The translations under genes were made by a program, and so were the position numbers. A model generated the notes under the pieces. The model worked only from the letters and a program-made list of their open reading frames with translations, was not told where the DNA came from and made no database searches. From assembly GCF_023499255.1 (NCBI RefSeq), contig NZ_CP092183.1, positions 2,177,501 through 2,241,500 of the forward strand: a DNA stretch of 64,000 bases. Direction: 5' to 3'. Of the stretch, positions 15,936-25,253 are shown in pieces; the first letter of the stretch is position 1, and each line of letters begins with the position of its first letter. The stretch is from Couchioplanes caeruleus (GTDB taxonomy: Bacteria; Actinomycetota; Actinomycetes; Mycobacteriales; Micromonosporaceae).

Positions 15936-17888
15936 TCAGTCGACCTCGACCGCAGCCTCGGCGAACTGCGCCGAGTACAGCCGGGCGTACGCCCCGCCCG
16001 CGGCGATGAGCTCGTCGTGGGTGCCCTGCTCGACGATCGCGCCGGACTCCATCACCAGGATCACGTCGGCGTCGCGGATGGTGGAGAGCCGGTGCGCGAT
16101 GACGAAAGACGTACGGCCCGCCCGCAGCGTGGTCATCGCCCGCTGGATCAGCACCTCGGTACGGGTGTCGACCGAGCTGGTGGCCTCGTCGAGGATCAGG
16201 ATGCTCGGCTCGGCGAGGAACGCCCGGGCGATGGTGATCAGCTGCTTCTCGCCCGCCGAGACGTTGCCACCCTCCTCGTCGATCACGGTGTCCATGCCGT
16301 CGGGCAGGGACCGGACGAAGCGGTCGACGTGGGCGGCCTCCGCGGCGTCCGCCACATCGGACGGTGTGGGAGCGTCGGCGCCGTACGCGATGTTCTCCGC
16401 GATCGTGCCGCCGAACAGCCAGGTGTCCTGCAGCACCATCCCCATGTGCTCGCGCAGCTCCGGCCGGGGCATGGTGGCGATGTCCACGCCGTCGAGCGTG
16501 ATCCGCCCGGACGTCACGTCGTAGAAGCGCATCAGCAGGTTGACGAGCGTGGTCTTGCCGGCGCCCGTCGGCCCGACGATCGCGACCGTCTGGCCGGGCT
16601 CCACGCCGAACGACAGGTTCTCGATCAGCGGCGTGTCGGGCACGTAGCGGAACGACACGTTCTCGAAGGCGACCCGTCCCTCGAACCGGCGGTGGCCGGT
16701 GGAGGCCGGGTCCGGCTCCTGCTCCTTCGCGTCGAGCAGGGCGAACACGCGCTCCGCCGACGCCACGCCGGACTGCACCAGGTTGGCCATGCTCGCCACC
16801 TGGGTCAGCGGCTGGCTGAACTGGCGCGAGTACTGGATGAAGGCCTGCACGTCGCCCAGCGACAGCGAGCCCGAGGCCACCCGCAGGCCGCCCACCACGG
16901 CGACGAGCACGTAGTTGATGTTGCTGATGAACATCATGGCCGGCTGGATCAGGCCCGAGATGAACTGGGCGCGGAAGCTGGACGCGTACAGCTTGGTGTT
17001 GTGCTCCTCGAAGGTCTCGGCCGCCTCCTTGCCGCGACCGAAGACCTTGACCAGCGCGTGGCCGGTGAACATCTCCTCGATGTGGCCGTTGAGCTTGCCC
17101 GTCGTCGCCCACTGGGCGACGAACTGCGGCTGCGAGCGCTTGCCGATGCGGGTGGTCACCCACACCGAGACGGGTACGGTGACCAGCGCGATCAGCGCCA
17201 GCAGCGGCGAGATCCAGAACATCACCCCGAGCACGCCGATGATCATGAGAAGCGACGTGACGAGCTGCGCGAAGGTCTGCTGCAGGGTCTGCGCGATGTT
17301 GTCGGTGTCGTTGGTGGCCCGGCTCAGCACCTCACCGCGGGGCTGTTTGTCGAAGTAGGACAGCGGCAGGCGGGACAGCTTCGCCTCGACGTCCTCGCGC
17401 AACCGGAAGACCGTGGCCTGCACGACGCGGGCGGTGAGCCGGCCCTGCATCACGCCGAACAGCCACGCGGCCAGGTAGACGGCGAGCACCCACAGCAGGA
17501 TGTGGCCGAGCCGGTCGAAGTCGACGCCCCGCCCGGGTACGACGTGCATGGCGGCGAGCATGTCGGCGCGGTTCGTCTCGCCCCGGGCGCGCAACTGCTC
17601 GACGATCTGCTCCTTCGGCACCCCGGCGGGCAGGCTCTTGCCGACGATGCCGTCGAAGATCACGTCGGTGGCGTGGCCGAGGATGCGCGGACCCGCGACG
17701 GACAGGGCCACGCTGGCGGTCCCCAGCAGCATCACGAGCGCCACGAGGGCGCGTTGCGGGCGCAGCATGCCGAGCAGCCGCTTGCTGGAACCCTTGAAGT
17801 CCTGGAGTTTCTCGGCCGGCATGCCGCCGGCCATCATCCGGCCCGGACCGCCCATCGGCGGCCCCGGCCTTCTCGCGGGCGCCGTCAT
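15936..17888 (-). CDS. ABC exporter subunit B (consensus Walker B, degenerate signature)
   Basis: 650 residues from ATG 17888, with GGGAGG upstream. A Pro/Gly-rich N-terminus precedes a six-helix type IV exporter membrane domain (about residues 45-370) containing SYFDKQPRGEVLSRATNDTDN. The nucleotide-binding domain has Walker A GPTGAGKTTLVNLL, a signature reading NVSAGEKQLITIARAFL in place of LSGGQ, Walker B ILILDEATSSVD with the catalytic Glu, and the switch His in IAHRLSTI. The altered signature complements the altered Walker B of the partner encoded upstream, as in heterodimeric exporters of the TM287/288 or BmrCD type. It probably exports a drug, lipid or peptide. The substrate is unknown. 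Confidence 0.92.
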   Translation of the reverse strand: MTAPARRPGPPMGGPGRMMAGGMPAEKLQDFKGSSKRLLGMLRPQRALVALVMLLGTASVALSVAGPRILGHATDVIFDGIVGKSLPAGVPKEQIVEQLRARGETNRADMLAAMHVVPGRGVDFDRLGHILLWVLAVYLAAWLFGVMQGRLTARVVQATVFRLREDVEAKLSRLPLSYFDKQPRGEVLSRATNDTDNIAQTLQQTFAQLVTSLLMIIGVLGVMFWISPLLALIALVTVPVSVWVTTRIGKRSQPQFVAQWATTGKLNGHIEEMFTGHALVKVFGRGKEAAETFEEHNTKLYASSFRAQFISGLIQPAMMFISNINYVLVAVVGGLRVASGSLSLGDVQAFIQYSRQFSQPLTQVASMANLVQSGVASAERVFALLDAKEQEPDPASTGHRRFEGRVAFENVSFRYVPDTPLIENLSFGVEPGQTVAIVGPTGAGKTTLVNLLMRFYDVTSGRITLDGVDIATMPRPELREHMGMVLQDTWLFGGTIAENIAYGADAPTPSDVADAAEAAHVDRFVRSLPDGMDTVIDEEGGNVSAGEKQLITIARAFLAEPSILILDEATSSVDTRTEVLIQRAMTTLRAGRTSFVIAHRLSTIRDADVILVMESGAIVEQGTHDELIAAGGAYARLYSAQFAEAAVEVD

Positions 17889-17973
17889 GCTGTGCCTCCC
17901 GTGGGCATGCCGTCGCGGCCCTCGCGCTTGCGGCCGGGGCCGGCCGCCGGTGGGCGCGGCTCGGTGCAGTCGG

Positions 17974-19710
17974 TCATGCCGCAGCCTCCTGCTCGGTGAG
18001 CTGGGAAAGGACGATCTCGCGGTACGTCTCGTTGGTGTCCATGAGCTCCGTGTGGGTGCCGGTGCCGACGACCAGGCCGTTGTCCAGCACGACGATGCGG
18101 TCGGCGTCGCGGATCGTGCTGACCCGCTGCGCCACGATCACCACCGTCGCGTCCGCGGTCTGCCGGGCCAGCGCCGCCCGCAGTGCCGCGTCGGTGGCGT
18201 AGTCGAGCGCGGAGAACGAGTCGTCGAAGAGGTAGATCTCCGGCCGGTGGACGAGCACCCGCGCGATGGCCAGGCGCTGGCGCTGACCGCCGGAGACGTT
18301 GGTGCCGCCCTGTGCGATCGCCGCGTCGAGGCCGCCCTCCATCCGCTCGACGAAGTCGCGGGCCTGCGCCACCTCGAGCGCCGCCCACAGCTGGTCGTCG
18401 GTCGCGTCCGGGTTGCCGTACCGCAGGTTCGACCCGACCGTGCCGCTGAACAGGTACGGCTTCTGCGGCACCAGCCCGACGGTCCGCGACAGCAGCCCGG
18501 GGTCCAGGTCGCGCACGTTCACGCCGTCGACGAGCACCTCGCCGCCGGTCGCGTCGAACAGCCGGGGCACCAGGTTGAGCAGCGTGGTCTTGCCGGAGCC
18601 GGTGCTGCCGATGACCGCGGTGACCTCGCCGGGCCGTGCCGAGAGGCTGACGCCGCAGAGCACCGGCGCCTCGGCGCCGGGGTAGTGGAAGTCGACCCCG
18701 CGCAGCTCCAGGTAGCCGTGCCGGGCGAGCTCGGTGACCGGCTCGGCCGGTACGCGGACCGAGGTGTGGGTGCCCAGCACCTCCTCGATGCGCTCGGCGC
18801 AGACCTCGGCGCGCGGGATCATGACGAACATGAACGTCGCCATCATGATCGCCATGAGGATCTGCATGAGGTAGCTCAGGAACGCGGTGAGCGCGCCGAC
18901 CTGCATGGCCCCGCTGTCGATGCGGTGGCCGCCGAACCAGAGCACCGCGACGCTGGACAGGTTCACGATCAGCATCACGGTCGGGAACATCATCGCCATG
19001 AGCCGGCCGACGAGCAGCGAGACGTCGGTGAGCTCCTCGTTGGCCACCCCGTACCGGGCGTGCTCGCGCTCGTCGCGGACGAACGCGCGGATCACCCGGA
19101 TGCCGGTGATCTGCTCGCGCATGACCCGGTTGACCTTGTCGATGCGGACCTGCATGGTCCGGAAGAGCGGCCGCATCCGGGCGATGATCAGCGAGACCAC
19201 GATCAGCAGCACCGGGACGATCACCAGCAGCAGCGACGACAGCGGCACGTCCTGGCGCAGCGCCAGCAGGATGCCGCCGACACACATGATCGGCGCGGAG
19301 ACCATCAGCAGGAAGGTCATCAGCACCAGCATCTGGACCTGCTGGACGTCGTTCGTGGTCCGCGTGATCAGCGACGGCGCGCCGAACTGGCCGACCTCGC
19401 GGGCCGAGAAGTCCATGACCTGGCCGAAGATGGCGGCGCGGATGTCGCGGCCCACCCCCATGGCGGTCTGCGCCCCGAAGTACACGGCGGCGACCTGGGC
19501 GACGATCTGGACGAGCGAGACGCCCAGCATCCCCGCGCCCACGCGCAGCACGTAGTCGGTGTCGCCGGGCACCACGCCGTTGTCGATGATGTCGGCGTTC
19601 AGGGTGGGCAGGTAGAGCGTGGCCAGCGTGGCGACGAACTGGAAGAGCACGACCAGAGCGATCGGTCTTCCGTACGGCCTCAGCCGGTCCCGCAGGAGTC
19701 GGATCAGCAC
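17974..19710 (-). CDS. ABC exporter subunit A (consensus signature, degenerate Walker B)
   Basis: 578 residues. The GTG at 19710 overlaps the 3' end of the TetR gene by 7 bp. The membrane domain has six hydrophobic helices and the coupling-helix pattern LITRTTNDVQQVQ. The nucleotide-binding domain has Walker A GSTGSGKTTLLNLV, a normal signature NVSGGQRQRLAIARVL, and Walker B IYLFDDSFSALD, in which the catalytic Glu is Asp. With the partner subunit this gives one active and one degenerate ATP site. The intergenic gap to the partner is 85 bp. Expression is presumably controlled by the TetR repressor at the head of the operon. Confidence 0.92.
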   Translation of the reverse strand: MLIRLLRDRLRPYGRPIALVVLFQFVATLATLYLPTLNADIIDNGVVPGDTDYVLRVGAGMLGVSLVQIVAQVAAVYFGAQTAMGVGRDIRAAIFGQVMDFSAREVGQFGAPSLITRTTNDVQQVQMLVLMTFLLMVSAPIMCVGGILLALRQDVPLSSLLLVIVPVLLIVVSLIIARMRPLFRTMQVRIDKVNRVMREQITGIRVIRAFVRDEREHARYGVANEELTDVSLLVGRLMAMMFPTVMLIVNLSSVAVLWFGGHRIDSGAMQVGALTAFLSYLMQILMAIMMATFMFVMIPRAEVCAERIEEVLGTHTSVRVPAEPVTELARHGYLELRGVDFHYPGAEAPVLCGVSLSARPGEVTAVIGSTGSGKTTLLNLVPRLFDATGGEVLVDGVNVRDLDPGLLSRTVGLVPQKPYLFSGTVGSNLRYGNPDATDDQLWAALEVAQARDFVERMEGGLDAAIAQGGTNVSGGQRQRLAIARVLVHRPEIYLFDDSFSALDYATDAALRAALARQTADATVVIVAQRVSTIRDADRIVVLDNGLVVGTGTHTELMDTNETYREIVLSQLTEQEAAA

Positions 19711-20345
19711 CTCTCAGGCACCCCCGTGGTCGATTCGGATGGGACGAGCAGGCCGTCCAGGAGCAGCGACACCAGCTCCGCGCCGTCGAAGCGGGCGGGG
19801 TCGCCGAACGGCCCGTACGAGTTTGCTCCGCAGAAGAGCAGCAGCAGCTGAGCGACGTCGCCCGGCGACCGGCGCAGCAGCGCGGCGTCCGGCTCGATCA
19901 GCCGGGCGAGCGCGGCCTGCAGGCGCTCGCGGGCCGACGCCATCCGGGCGGCGGCCTCCGGTGGCGCCGCGGCGGCCAGCACGAGCTTGCGGGCGGCGGT
20001 CATGAGCTGGGCGTTCTCGGTGAACCGCCCATGGATCAGCTCGGCGGCCCGGGCCAGCCGGTGGCGCAGGTCGCCCCCGGGGCCGATGCCGGCGATCGCG
20101 TCGAGGGTGCGCTGCGGGTCGAGCGCCTGCAGGAGGGCGGCCACGATCAGCGACTGCTTGTCCGGGAAGACGCCGAAGATCGTGCCCTCGGCGACCCCGG
20201 CGGCCTGGGCGATCTGCCGGGTGCTGACGTCGACGCCGACCTCGTGCAGCAGCGGGACGGTGGCGGCGATGAGGGCCGCCCGCCGGTCGTCGGGCGCCAT
20301 CGCGGGCACCCGGCGGCGGCGTACGTGCTCGCGCGGAGAAGTCAC
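19704..20345 (-). CDS. TetR-family repressor of the ABC exporter operon
   Basis: 213 residues if started at GTG 20345; ATG 20300 (MAPDDRRAALIAAT) is the alternative. The N-terminal HTH is typical of the family: AALIAATVPLLHEVGVDVSTRQIAQAAGVAEGTIFGVFPDKQSLIVAAL. The C-terminal ligand domain is helical and unrecognised. An 18-bp near-palindrome lies just upstream, so autorepression and co-repression of the overlapping exporter genes is likely. No ribosome site precedes GTG 20345, consistent with a leaderless message, but this is not proven. Confidence 0.9.
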   Translation of the reverse strand: MTSPREHVRRRRVPAMAPDDRRAALIAATVPLLHEVGVDVSTRQIAQAAGVAEGTIFGVFPDKQSLIVAALLQALDPQRTLDAIAGIGPGGDLRHRLARAAELIHGRFTENAQLMTAARKLVLAAAAPPEAAARMASARERLQAALARLIEPDAALLRRSPGDVAQLLLLFCGANSYGPFGDPARFDGAELVSLLLDGLLVPSESTTGVPERC

Positions 20346-20359
20346 GCGGGGAAGCTTAA

Positions 20360-20377
20360 TGAGCGAGCGCTCACTCA
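20360..20377. promoter_or_regulatory. TetR-type operator
   Basis: TGAGCGAGCGCTCACTCA is an 18-bp palindrome with a single mismatched pair, 15-32 bp upstream of the TetR start. The GAGC/GCTC core spacing is typical of TetR-family sites. It should serve the exporter operon. Confidence 0.75.
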
Positions 20378-20391
20378 GCCACTGACATTTG

Positions 20392-20808
20392 TCACGACCG
20401 GGGCGTGTCACCCCACACGGCGAGCTCCCCGCCGGCCAGGCAGACCACGAGCACGCCGCCCGGCCCGGCCACCGCCCAGGACTCGAACTCGGCGTCGACC
20501 TCGACCAGCAGCCGCGCGCCGCTGCGGAAGCCGAGCTCCAGTTCGCCGGTGTCCCGGGTCCGCGCGCTGCTCACCACGTCGCCGAGCAGGGCGGCCAGCG
20601 CGTCCGACGGGTGCTCGCCCGGCTCCACGTCGGCGCGGCCGTACGGCCCGTCCAGGCGGGCGACGCTCTCGATCACCACCTGGGCGTGACCGGTGAAGGT
20701 GAGCACGATGGCGTGGCCGAGCCGCAGGTACTGCAGCTTGCGGCCGACCAGCACGTTGATGGACTGCGCTTGCCGCGGGCGCCATCCGGCGTCCATGTCG
20801 GCGACCAT
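20392..20808 (-). CDS. DUF6188-like protein
   Basis: 138 residues from ATG 20808; ATG 20796 is a close alternative. The middle carries GHAIVLTFTGHAQVVIESVARLDGP. The end reads ESWAVAGPGGVLVVCLAGGELAVW, a pattern I associate with the small actinobacterial DUF6188 group, which has no assigned function. The predicted protein is mostly beta strand, with no signal peptide or membrane segment. The gene lies convergent to nothing and its stop is 15 bp from the TetR operator. The boundary of the start is uncertain. Confidence 0.65.
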   Translation of the reverse strand: MVADMDAGWRPRQAQSINVLVGRKLQYLRLGHAIVLTFTGHAQVVIESVARLDGPYGRADVEPGEHPSDALAALLGDVVSSARTRDTGELELGFRSGARLLVEVDAEFESWAVAGPGGVLVVCLAGGELAVWGDTPRS

Positions 20809-20919
20809 GACCGGCAACACCTGCACCTCGATCGGCTCGTCGGAGCATCTGACGGCAGGACCGTAGCCCGGACTTTCATAACGGGGCCTTAAAGACCGGA
20901 TGGGATTTACTATTCCTTC

Positions 20920-20942
20920 AGCGTATACGCCGAGCGTATAGT
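20920..20942 (+). promoter_or_regulatory. PadR-type promoter with direct repeats
   Basis: Two copies of AGCGTATA (20920-20927 and 20933-20940) are spaced 13 bp apart. The second overlaps a -10-like TATAGT (20937-20942) that ends 7 bp before the ATG. A leaderless message repressed by its own PadR product is the simplest reading. Confidence 0.55.
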
Positions 20943-20949
20943 CGTCGGC

Positions 20950-21474
20950 ATGACGGTGCCGCTGACACTCCTGGGACTCCTCGAGCGCGAGCCCAGCCAC
21001 GGGTACGACCTCAAGCGCGACTACGACGCCTACTTCGGACGCGGCAAGCCCCTGTCCTACGGGCAGGTCTACAACACCCTCAGCCGCCTGGCGCGCGACG
21101 GCAAGGTGGTGATGAGCGAGGTCGGGCCGGGGGAGGGGCCGGACCGCAAGCGCTACGTCATCACCGAGCGCGGTGCCACCGAGGTGGACACCTGGCTCGC
21201 CGAGCCGGTGGAGCCCGAGCCGCACCTGCAGACCACGCTCTTCGCCAAGGTGACGCTCGCGCTGATGCTCGGCCGGCCCGCCGAGGCCTACCTCGACACC
21301 CAGCGGGCCGCGCACCTGAAGCGGATGCGCGAGCTCACCGAGATCAAGCGGCACGGCGCCCTCGTGGACGCGCTGCTCGCCGACCACGGCCTGTTCCATC
21401 TCGAGGCCGACCTGCGGTGGATCGAGCTCACCGCGGCCCGCCTCGACGCCCTCGCAGCGGAGGTACGCAGATGA
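20950..21474 (+). CDS. PadR-family transcriptional regulator
   Basis: 174 residues from ATG 20950. The N-terminal winged helix is typical of PadR: LTLLGLLEREPSHGYDLKRDYDAYFGRGKPLSYGQVYNTLSRLARDGKV. A VKRYVITERG-type wing and a C-terminal helical dimerisation region (about residues 95-170, with HLKRMRELTEIK) follow. The stop overlaps the ABC ATPase start (ATGA). PadR repressors commonly control the drug or peptide export genes directly downstream, as here. Confidence 0.92.
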   Translation: MTVPLTLLGLLEREPSHGYDLKRDYDAYFGRGKPLSYGQVYNTLSRLARDGKVVMSEVGPGEGPDRKRYVITERGATEVDTWLAEPVEPEPHLQTTLFAKVTLALMLGRPAEAYLDTQRAAHLKRMRELTEIKRHGALVDALLADHGLFHLEADLRWIELTAARLDALAAEVRR

Positions 21475-22154
21475 GCATCATCGCCGCCCACGACGTCGTC
21501 CTGTCGTTCGGCAGCACCCCGGCCCTGCGCGGCGCCGGGCTGGCCGTCGAGCCGGGCGAGATCGTCGCGATCATGGGACCCAGCGGCTCCGGCAAGTCCA
21601 CGCTGCTGCACTGCCTCGCCGGCATCCTCGTGCCCGACCGGGGCGAGATCCACTTCGACGGCCGGCGGATCGACACGCTGGGCGAGGGCGAGCGCAGCGC
21701 GTTGCGGCGCGACCGGTTCGGCTTCGTGTTCCAGTTCGGTCAGCTCGTGCCCGAGCTCACCGCCGAGGAGAACGTCGCGCTGCCGCTGCTGCTCGGGGGC
21801 GTACGCCGGGCCGAGGCGGTGCGGTCGGCGCGGGAGTGGTTCCCCCGGCTGGGCCTCGACGGGCTGGAGGGCCGGCGCTCCGGCGAGCTCTCCGGCGGCC
21901 AGGCGCAACGGGTCGCGCTCGCCCGCGGGCTGGTGGCGCGCCCGCGGGTGCTCTTCGCCGACGAGCCGACCGGGGCCCTCGACTCGCTCACCGGCGAACA
22001 GGTCATGAACCTCATGGTCGACGCGGCGCGCGCGGAGGGCACCACCGTCGTCCTGGTCACCCACGAGCCGCGGGTCGCCGCGTACGCCGACCGCGAGGTC
22101 GTGGTCCGCGACGGCAAGGCGTACCCGCTGACCGCCGAGGCGGCCGTGTCATGA
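21471..22154 (+). CDS. ABC transporter ATP-binding protein (MacB/LolD-like)
   Basis: 227 residues, starting in the ATGA overlap with padR. Walker A GPSGSGKSTLLHCL (about residues 36-49), Q-loop FVFQFGQLVPELTAEENV, signature ELSGGQAQRVALARGL, Walker B VLFADEPTGALDS and switch histidine LVTHEPRVA are all intact. It pairs with the FtsX-like permease encoded next, which starts within its stop codon. This type VII-like arrangement usually exports antimicrobial peptides or lipids or acts mechanically, rather than importing. Confidence 0.93.
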   Translation: MSIIAAHDVVLSFGSTPALRGAGLAVEPGEIVAIMGPSGSGKSTLLHCLAGILVPDRGEIHFDGRRIDTLGEGERSALRRDRFGFVFQFGQLVPELTAEENVALPLLLGGVRRAEAVRSAREWFPRLGLDGLEGRRSGELSGGQAQRVALARGLVARPRVLFADEPTGALDSLTGEQVMNLMVDAARAEGTTVVLVTHEPRVAAYADREVVVRDGKAYPLTAEAAVS

Positions 22155-24361
22155 TCCGCTTCGCGATCCGGCTCACGGTGGCGGGGGGCCGTGAGGCCGC
22201 GGCGCGGCTCGTCATCATCGCGGCGGCGGTGACCCTCGGCGTCGCGATGGTGCTGGCCGCGGTGGCCGGCATGAACGGCGTCGGCCGCCAGAACGACCGG
22301 TACGGCTGGGCGAACGCCGCGGTGCACCCGGCCGCGCCGGGCGACCGGGACCCGCTCTGGTGGCAGCTGCGCGTGGACACGTACGACCGCGCCCCCATCG
22401 GGCGCGTCGACCTGGCCGCCACCGGGCCGGGCTCGCCGGTGCCGCCGGGACTGCCGCGGCTGCCCGGCCCCGGCGAGTTCTACGCCTCGCCCGCCCTGCG
22501 CGACCTGCTCGCCGCCGAGCCCGCCGACCAGCTCGCCGCCCGTTTCCCGGCCCGGCTCGCCGGAACCATCGGGCCCGAGGCGCTACCGGCCCCGAACTCG
22601 CTCGTCGCGGTCGCCGGCTACACCCCGCAGGAGATGTCCGCGCGTCCGGGCGCGACCCGCGTCTCGCGCATCCCGGACACCGCGCCGGAGAGCTGCCCCG
22701 GCGGGTGCTGGGCCGGCATCCCCTCGTCCGGCCTCCAGCTCATCCTGGCCGTGGTCGCCGCGGCGCTGGTGTTCCCGCTGCTGATCCTCGTCGGCTCGGC
22801 GACCCGGCTCGCCGCGGCGAGGCGCGAGCAGCGCTTCGCGGCCATGCGGCTGGTCGGTGCGACACCGCGACAGGTCGTCGTCGTCTCCACAGTGGAGTCG
22901 ACGGTGTCCGCGCTCGCCGGTACGATCGCCGGCTTCGCGCTGTTCTACGCCGTACGGGCCCCGCTCGCCGCGATCCCGTTCACCGGAGCGCCGATGTTCA
23001 CCTCGGACCTGTCTCCGGGCGTGTGGGGGATCCTCGCCGTGGCGCTGGGCGTACCGTTGGCGGCCGCCGTGATGGCGTGGGTGTCGCTGCGCCGCGTACA
23101 GATATCGCCGCTGGGGGTGAGCCGGCGGGTCACGCCGCGCCCGCCGCGCGCGTACCGTCTCATCCCGCTGGCGCTCGGCATCGCCGAGCTGGCCTTCCTC
23201 GTGGGCCACCGGCCGGACACCACCAACGGTCAGATCCTGGCGTTCCTGCCCGGCATCCTCGTCGTCATGATCGGGCTCCTCGTGGCGGGACCCTGGCTGA
23301 CGATGGCGGCCGCCAGGCTGATGGCCCGGCGGGCGCGCCGGCCGGAGTCGCTGATCGCCGCGCGGCGGCTGGCCGACAACCCCAAGGCGGGCTTCCGCGC
23401 CGTCAGCGGGCTCGTGCTCGCGCTGTTCGTGACCAGCGTGGCGGTCGGCGTGATGACCGCGATCGCCGCCGACCGCGACCGCAGCGGCAGCGGCTACACC
23501 GACGAGATGGGGCTGATCTTCCGCGACGAGAACACCGCGCCCACGGGCACGGTCGTGCCAGCCGGCCTCACGGCCCTGCCGGGCGTGCGCGCGGCGGTCA
23601 CCGTCCGGGTCGCGCCGGACGACGTGCCGCCGCCCCCGGAGAGCAAGACCGAGTTCTTCTTCCCGTACGCGCTGGCGTCCTGCGCCGACATCGCCCGGGC
23701 CCCCGGGGCGAAGCAGTGCGCCCCGGGCGCCGAGGTCGCCTGGGTGTTCCCCGACCTGGTGGGCCCGGACCAGTTCACCCGTGCCTGGCCGGCCGCGGGC
23801 GTCGACCCCGCCCGGCTCAGCTCGTTCCGGGCGATGTCCCTGGTCGCTGAGACGGACGGCAGCACCGCGGCGGTGGAACGGGTGCGTACGGCGATCGGCA
23901 ACGCGTACCCGACGCGGTGGGGACCCATCACCCAGGGCGACTGGGAGGCCGAGACCAGCCGCGTCTTCCACGGCTGGAAACGGCTGTCGAACGTGGTGAT
24001 CCTCGTTAGCCTGGCCATCGCGGGCCTGAGCCTGGCGGTGAGCGTGGCGGGCGGCCTGACCGAGCGCGCCCGGCCGTTCAGCCTGCTGCGGCTCACCGGT
24101 GTCCCGCTGGCGACGCTGCGCCGGATGATCGCGCTGGAGAGCGTGACGCCGTTGCTGAGCGCGGCGCTGGTGTCGGCCGCGGCGGGGTTCGCCAGCGCCC
24201 ACCTGTTCCTGAAGGCGCAGATGAGGCTGTCCCTGCACTCGCCGGGCGCGGCGTACTACGCGTTCGTCGCGGGCGGGCTGCTGGCGTCGCTGGCGGTCAT
24301 CGCCTCGACCCTGCCGCTGCTGCGGCGCGTGACCGGACCGCAGGCGGCCCGCAACGAATGA
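22151..24361 (+). CDS. FtsX-like ABC permease
   Basis: 736 residues from ATG 22151 (ATGA overlap). There is a membrane helix near residues 15-40, then an extracytoplasmic domain (about 45-190) with a Cys-containing SCPGGCWAGIP segment. A first FtsX core of three helices (about 195-330) follows, then further helices around 345-450. A second extracytoplasmic domain (about 450-610) precedes a final FtsX core (about 615-730) with RARPFSLLRLTGVPLATLRRMIALES. The duplicated FtsX layout matches large actinobacterial permeases of PadR-linked systems. The gene is convergent with the methyltransferase gene, 32 bp away. Confidence 0.88.
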   Translation: MIRFAIRLTVAGGREAAARLVIIAAAVTLGVAMVLAAVAGMNGVGRQNDRYGWANAAVHPAAPGDRDPLWWQLRVDTYDRAPIGRVDLAATGPGSPVPPGLPRLPGPGEFYASPALRDLLAAEPADQLAARFPARLAGTIGPEALPAPNSLVAVAGYTPQEMSARPGATRVSRIPDTAPESCPGGCWAGIPSSGLQLILAVVAAALVFPLLILVGSATRLAAARREQRFAAMRLVGATPRQVVVVSTVESTVSALAGTIAGFALFYAVRAPLAAIPFTGAPMFTSDLSPGVWGILAVALGVPLAAAVMAWVSLRRVQISPLGVSRRVTPRPPRAYRLIPLALGIAELAFLVGHRPDTTNGQILAFLPGILVVMIGLLVAGPWLTMAAARLMARRARRPESLIAARRLADNPKAGFRAVSGLVLALFVTSVAVGVMTAIAADRDRSGSGYTDEMGLIFRDENTAPTGTVVPAGLTALPGVRAAVTVRVAPDDVPPPPESKTEFFFPYALASCADIARAPGAKQCAPGAEVAWVFPDLVGPDQFTRAWPAAGVDPARLSSFRAMSLVAETDGSTAAVERVRTAIGNAYPTRWGPITQGDWEAETSRVFHGWKRLSNVVILVSLAIAGLSLAVSVAGGLTERARPFSLLRLTGVPLATLRRMIALESVTPLLSAALVSAAAGFASAHLFLKAQMRLSLHSPGAAYYAFVAGGLLASLAVIASTLPLLRRVTGPQAARNE

Positions 24362-24393
24362 GGAGACGGCCGCGGGTCCCCCGGCGACGGGGT

Positions 24394-25212
24394 TCAGGGG
24401 ACCCGGGCCACCACGCCGTTGCAGGAGACGTCCTCGATGGACGGCCGTGGCCGCGGTTCGTTCTCCGCGCGCCAGCGGGACACCGACACCAGGCCCGGCT
24501 CCACGAACTCGAGGCCGTGCAGCAGCTCCGCGAGCCGCTCACCGGTGCGCGGCACGAAGCGCCCGCCCGGGTTGTTGGCCGACAGCTCGGCGATCGCCTC
24601 CGGGGTCTGGTATTCCCAGGTGGCGTGCGACACGACGACGTAGCTGCCGGAGGGCAGGGCGCCGACGAGCTTGTCGACGATGCCCTGCGGGTCCTCGTCC
24701 TCGCGGATGAAGTGCAGCACCGCGACCAGGAGCAGCGCGATGGGCTCGGTGAAGTCGAGGGTGGCGTGCAGGTCGGGGTGGGCCAGGATGACGTCCGGCT
24801 CGCGCAGGTCCGCGTCGAGGTAGGTGATCGCACCCTCCGGGCCGCTGGTGACGAGCGCCCGCGAGTGGGTCAGCACGATCGGGTCGTTGTCGACGTACAC
24901 CGTCCGGGTGGCGGGCTGGATGGACTGCGCCACGTCGTGGGTGTTGTCGGGCGCGGGGATGCCGGTGCCGATGTCGAGAAACTGCCGCACCCCCTGGCGG
25001 GCGAGGTGTTCCACGGCCCGGCCCAGGAACCGCCGGTTCTCGATCGCCATCAGCCGGATGCTGGGCATCGCCGCCTCGATGGCGTCGCCGGAGGCGCGGT
25101 CGGCCGCGAAGTGGTCCTTGCCGCCCAGCCAGTAGTTGTACCGCCGGGCCGGGTGCGCGACCGTCGTGTCGAACCGGCCTGCCGCACCGGGCTCCCCGTT
25201 GCCGCCGCTCAC
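24394..25212 (-). CDS. SAM-dependent methyltransferase, DUF574 (Methyltransf_19) family
   Basis: 272 residues from GTG 25212, with GGGAGG 4-9 nt upstream. Family hallmarks are HPARRYNYWLGGKDHFAADR at the N-terminus and VRQFLDIGTGIPAPDNTHDVAQ as the SAM-binding motif I. VYVDNDPIVLTHSRALV is the strand-2 acidic turn, and YLDADLREPD follows. This family is greatly expanded in actinomycetes, with largely unknown substrates. Nothing nearby suggests a specific partner. Confidence 0.9.
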   Translation of the reverse strand: MSGGNGEPGAAGRFDTTVAHPARRYNYWLGGKDHFAADRASGDAIEAAMPSIRLMAIENRRFLGRAVEHLARQGVRQFLDIGTGIPAPDNTHDVAQSIQPATRTVYVDNDPIVLTHSRALVTSGPEGAITYLDADLREPDVILAHPDLHATLDFTEPIALLLVAVLHFIREDEDPQGIVDKLVGALPSGSYVVVSHATWEYQTPEAIAELSANNPGGRFVPRTGERLAELLHGLEFVEPGLVSVSRWRAENEPRPRPSIEDVSCNGVVARVP

Positions 25213-25253
25213 GCTGCCTCCCACCCCTGGGCGAAGAACGTCACCTCTCGATC

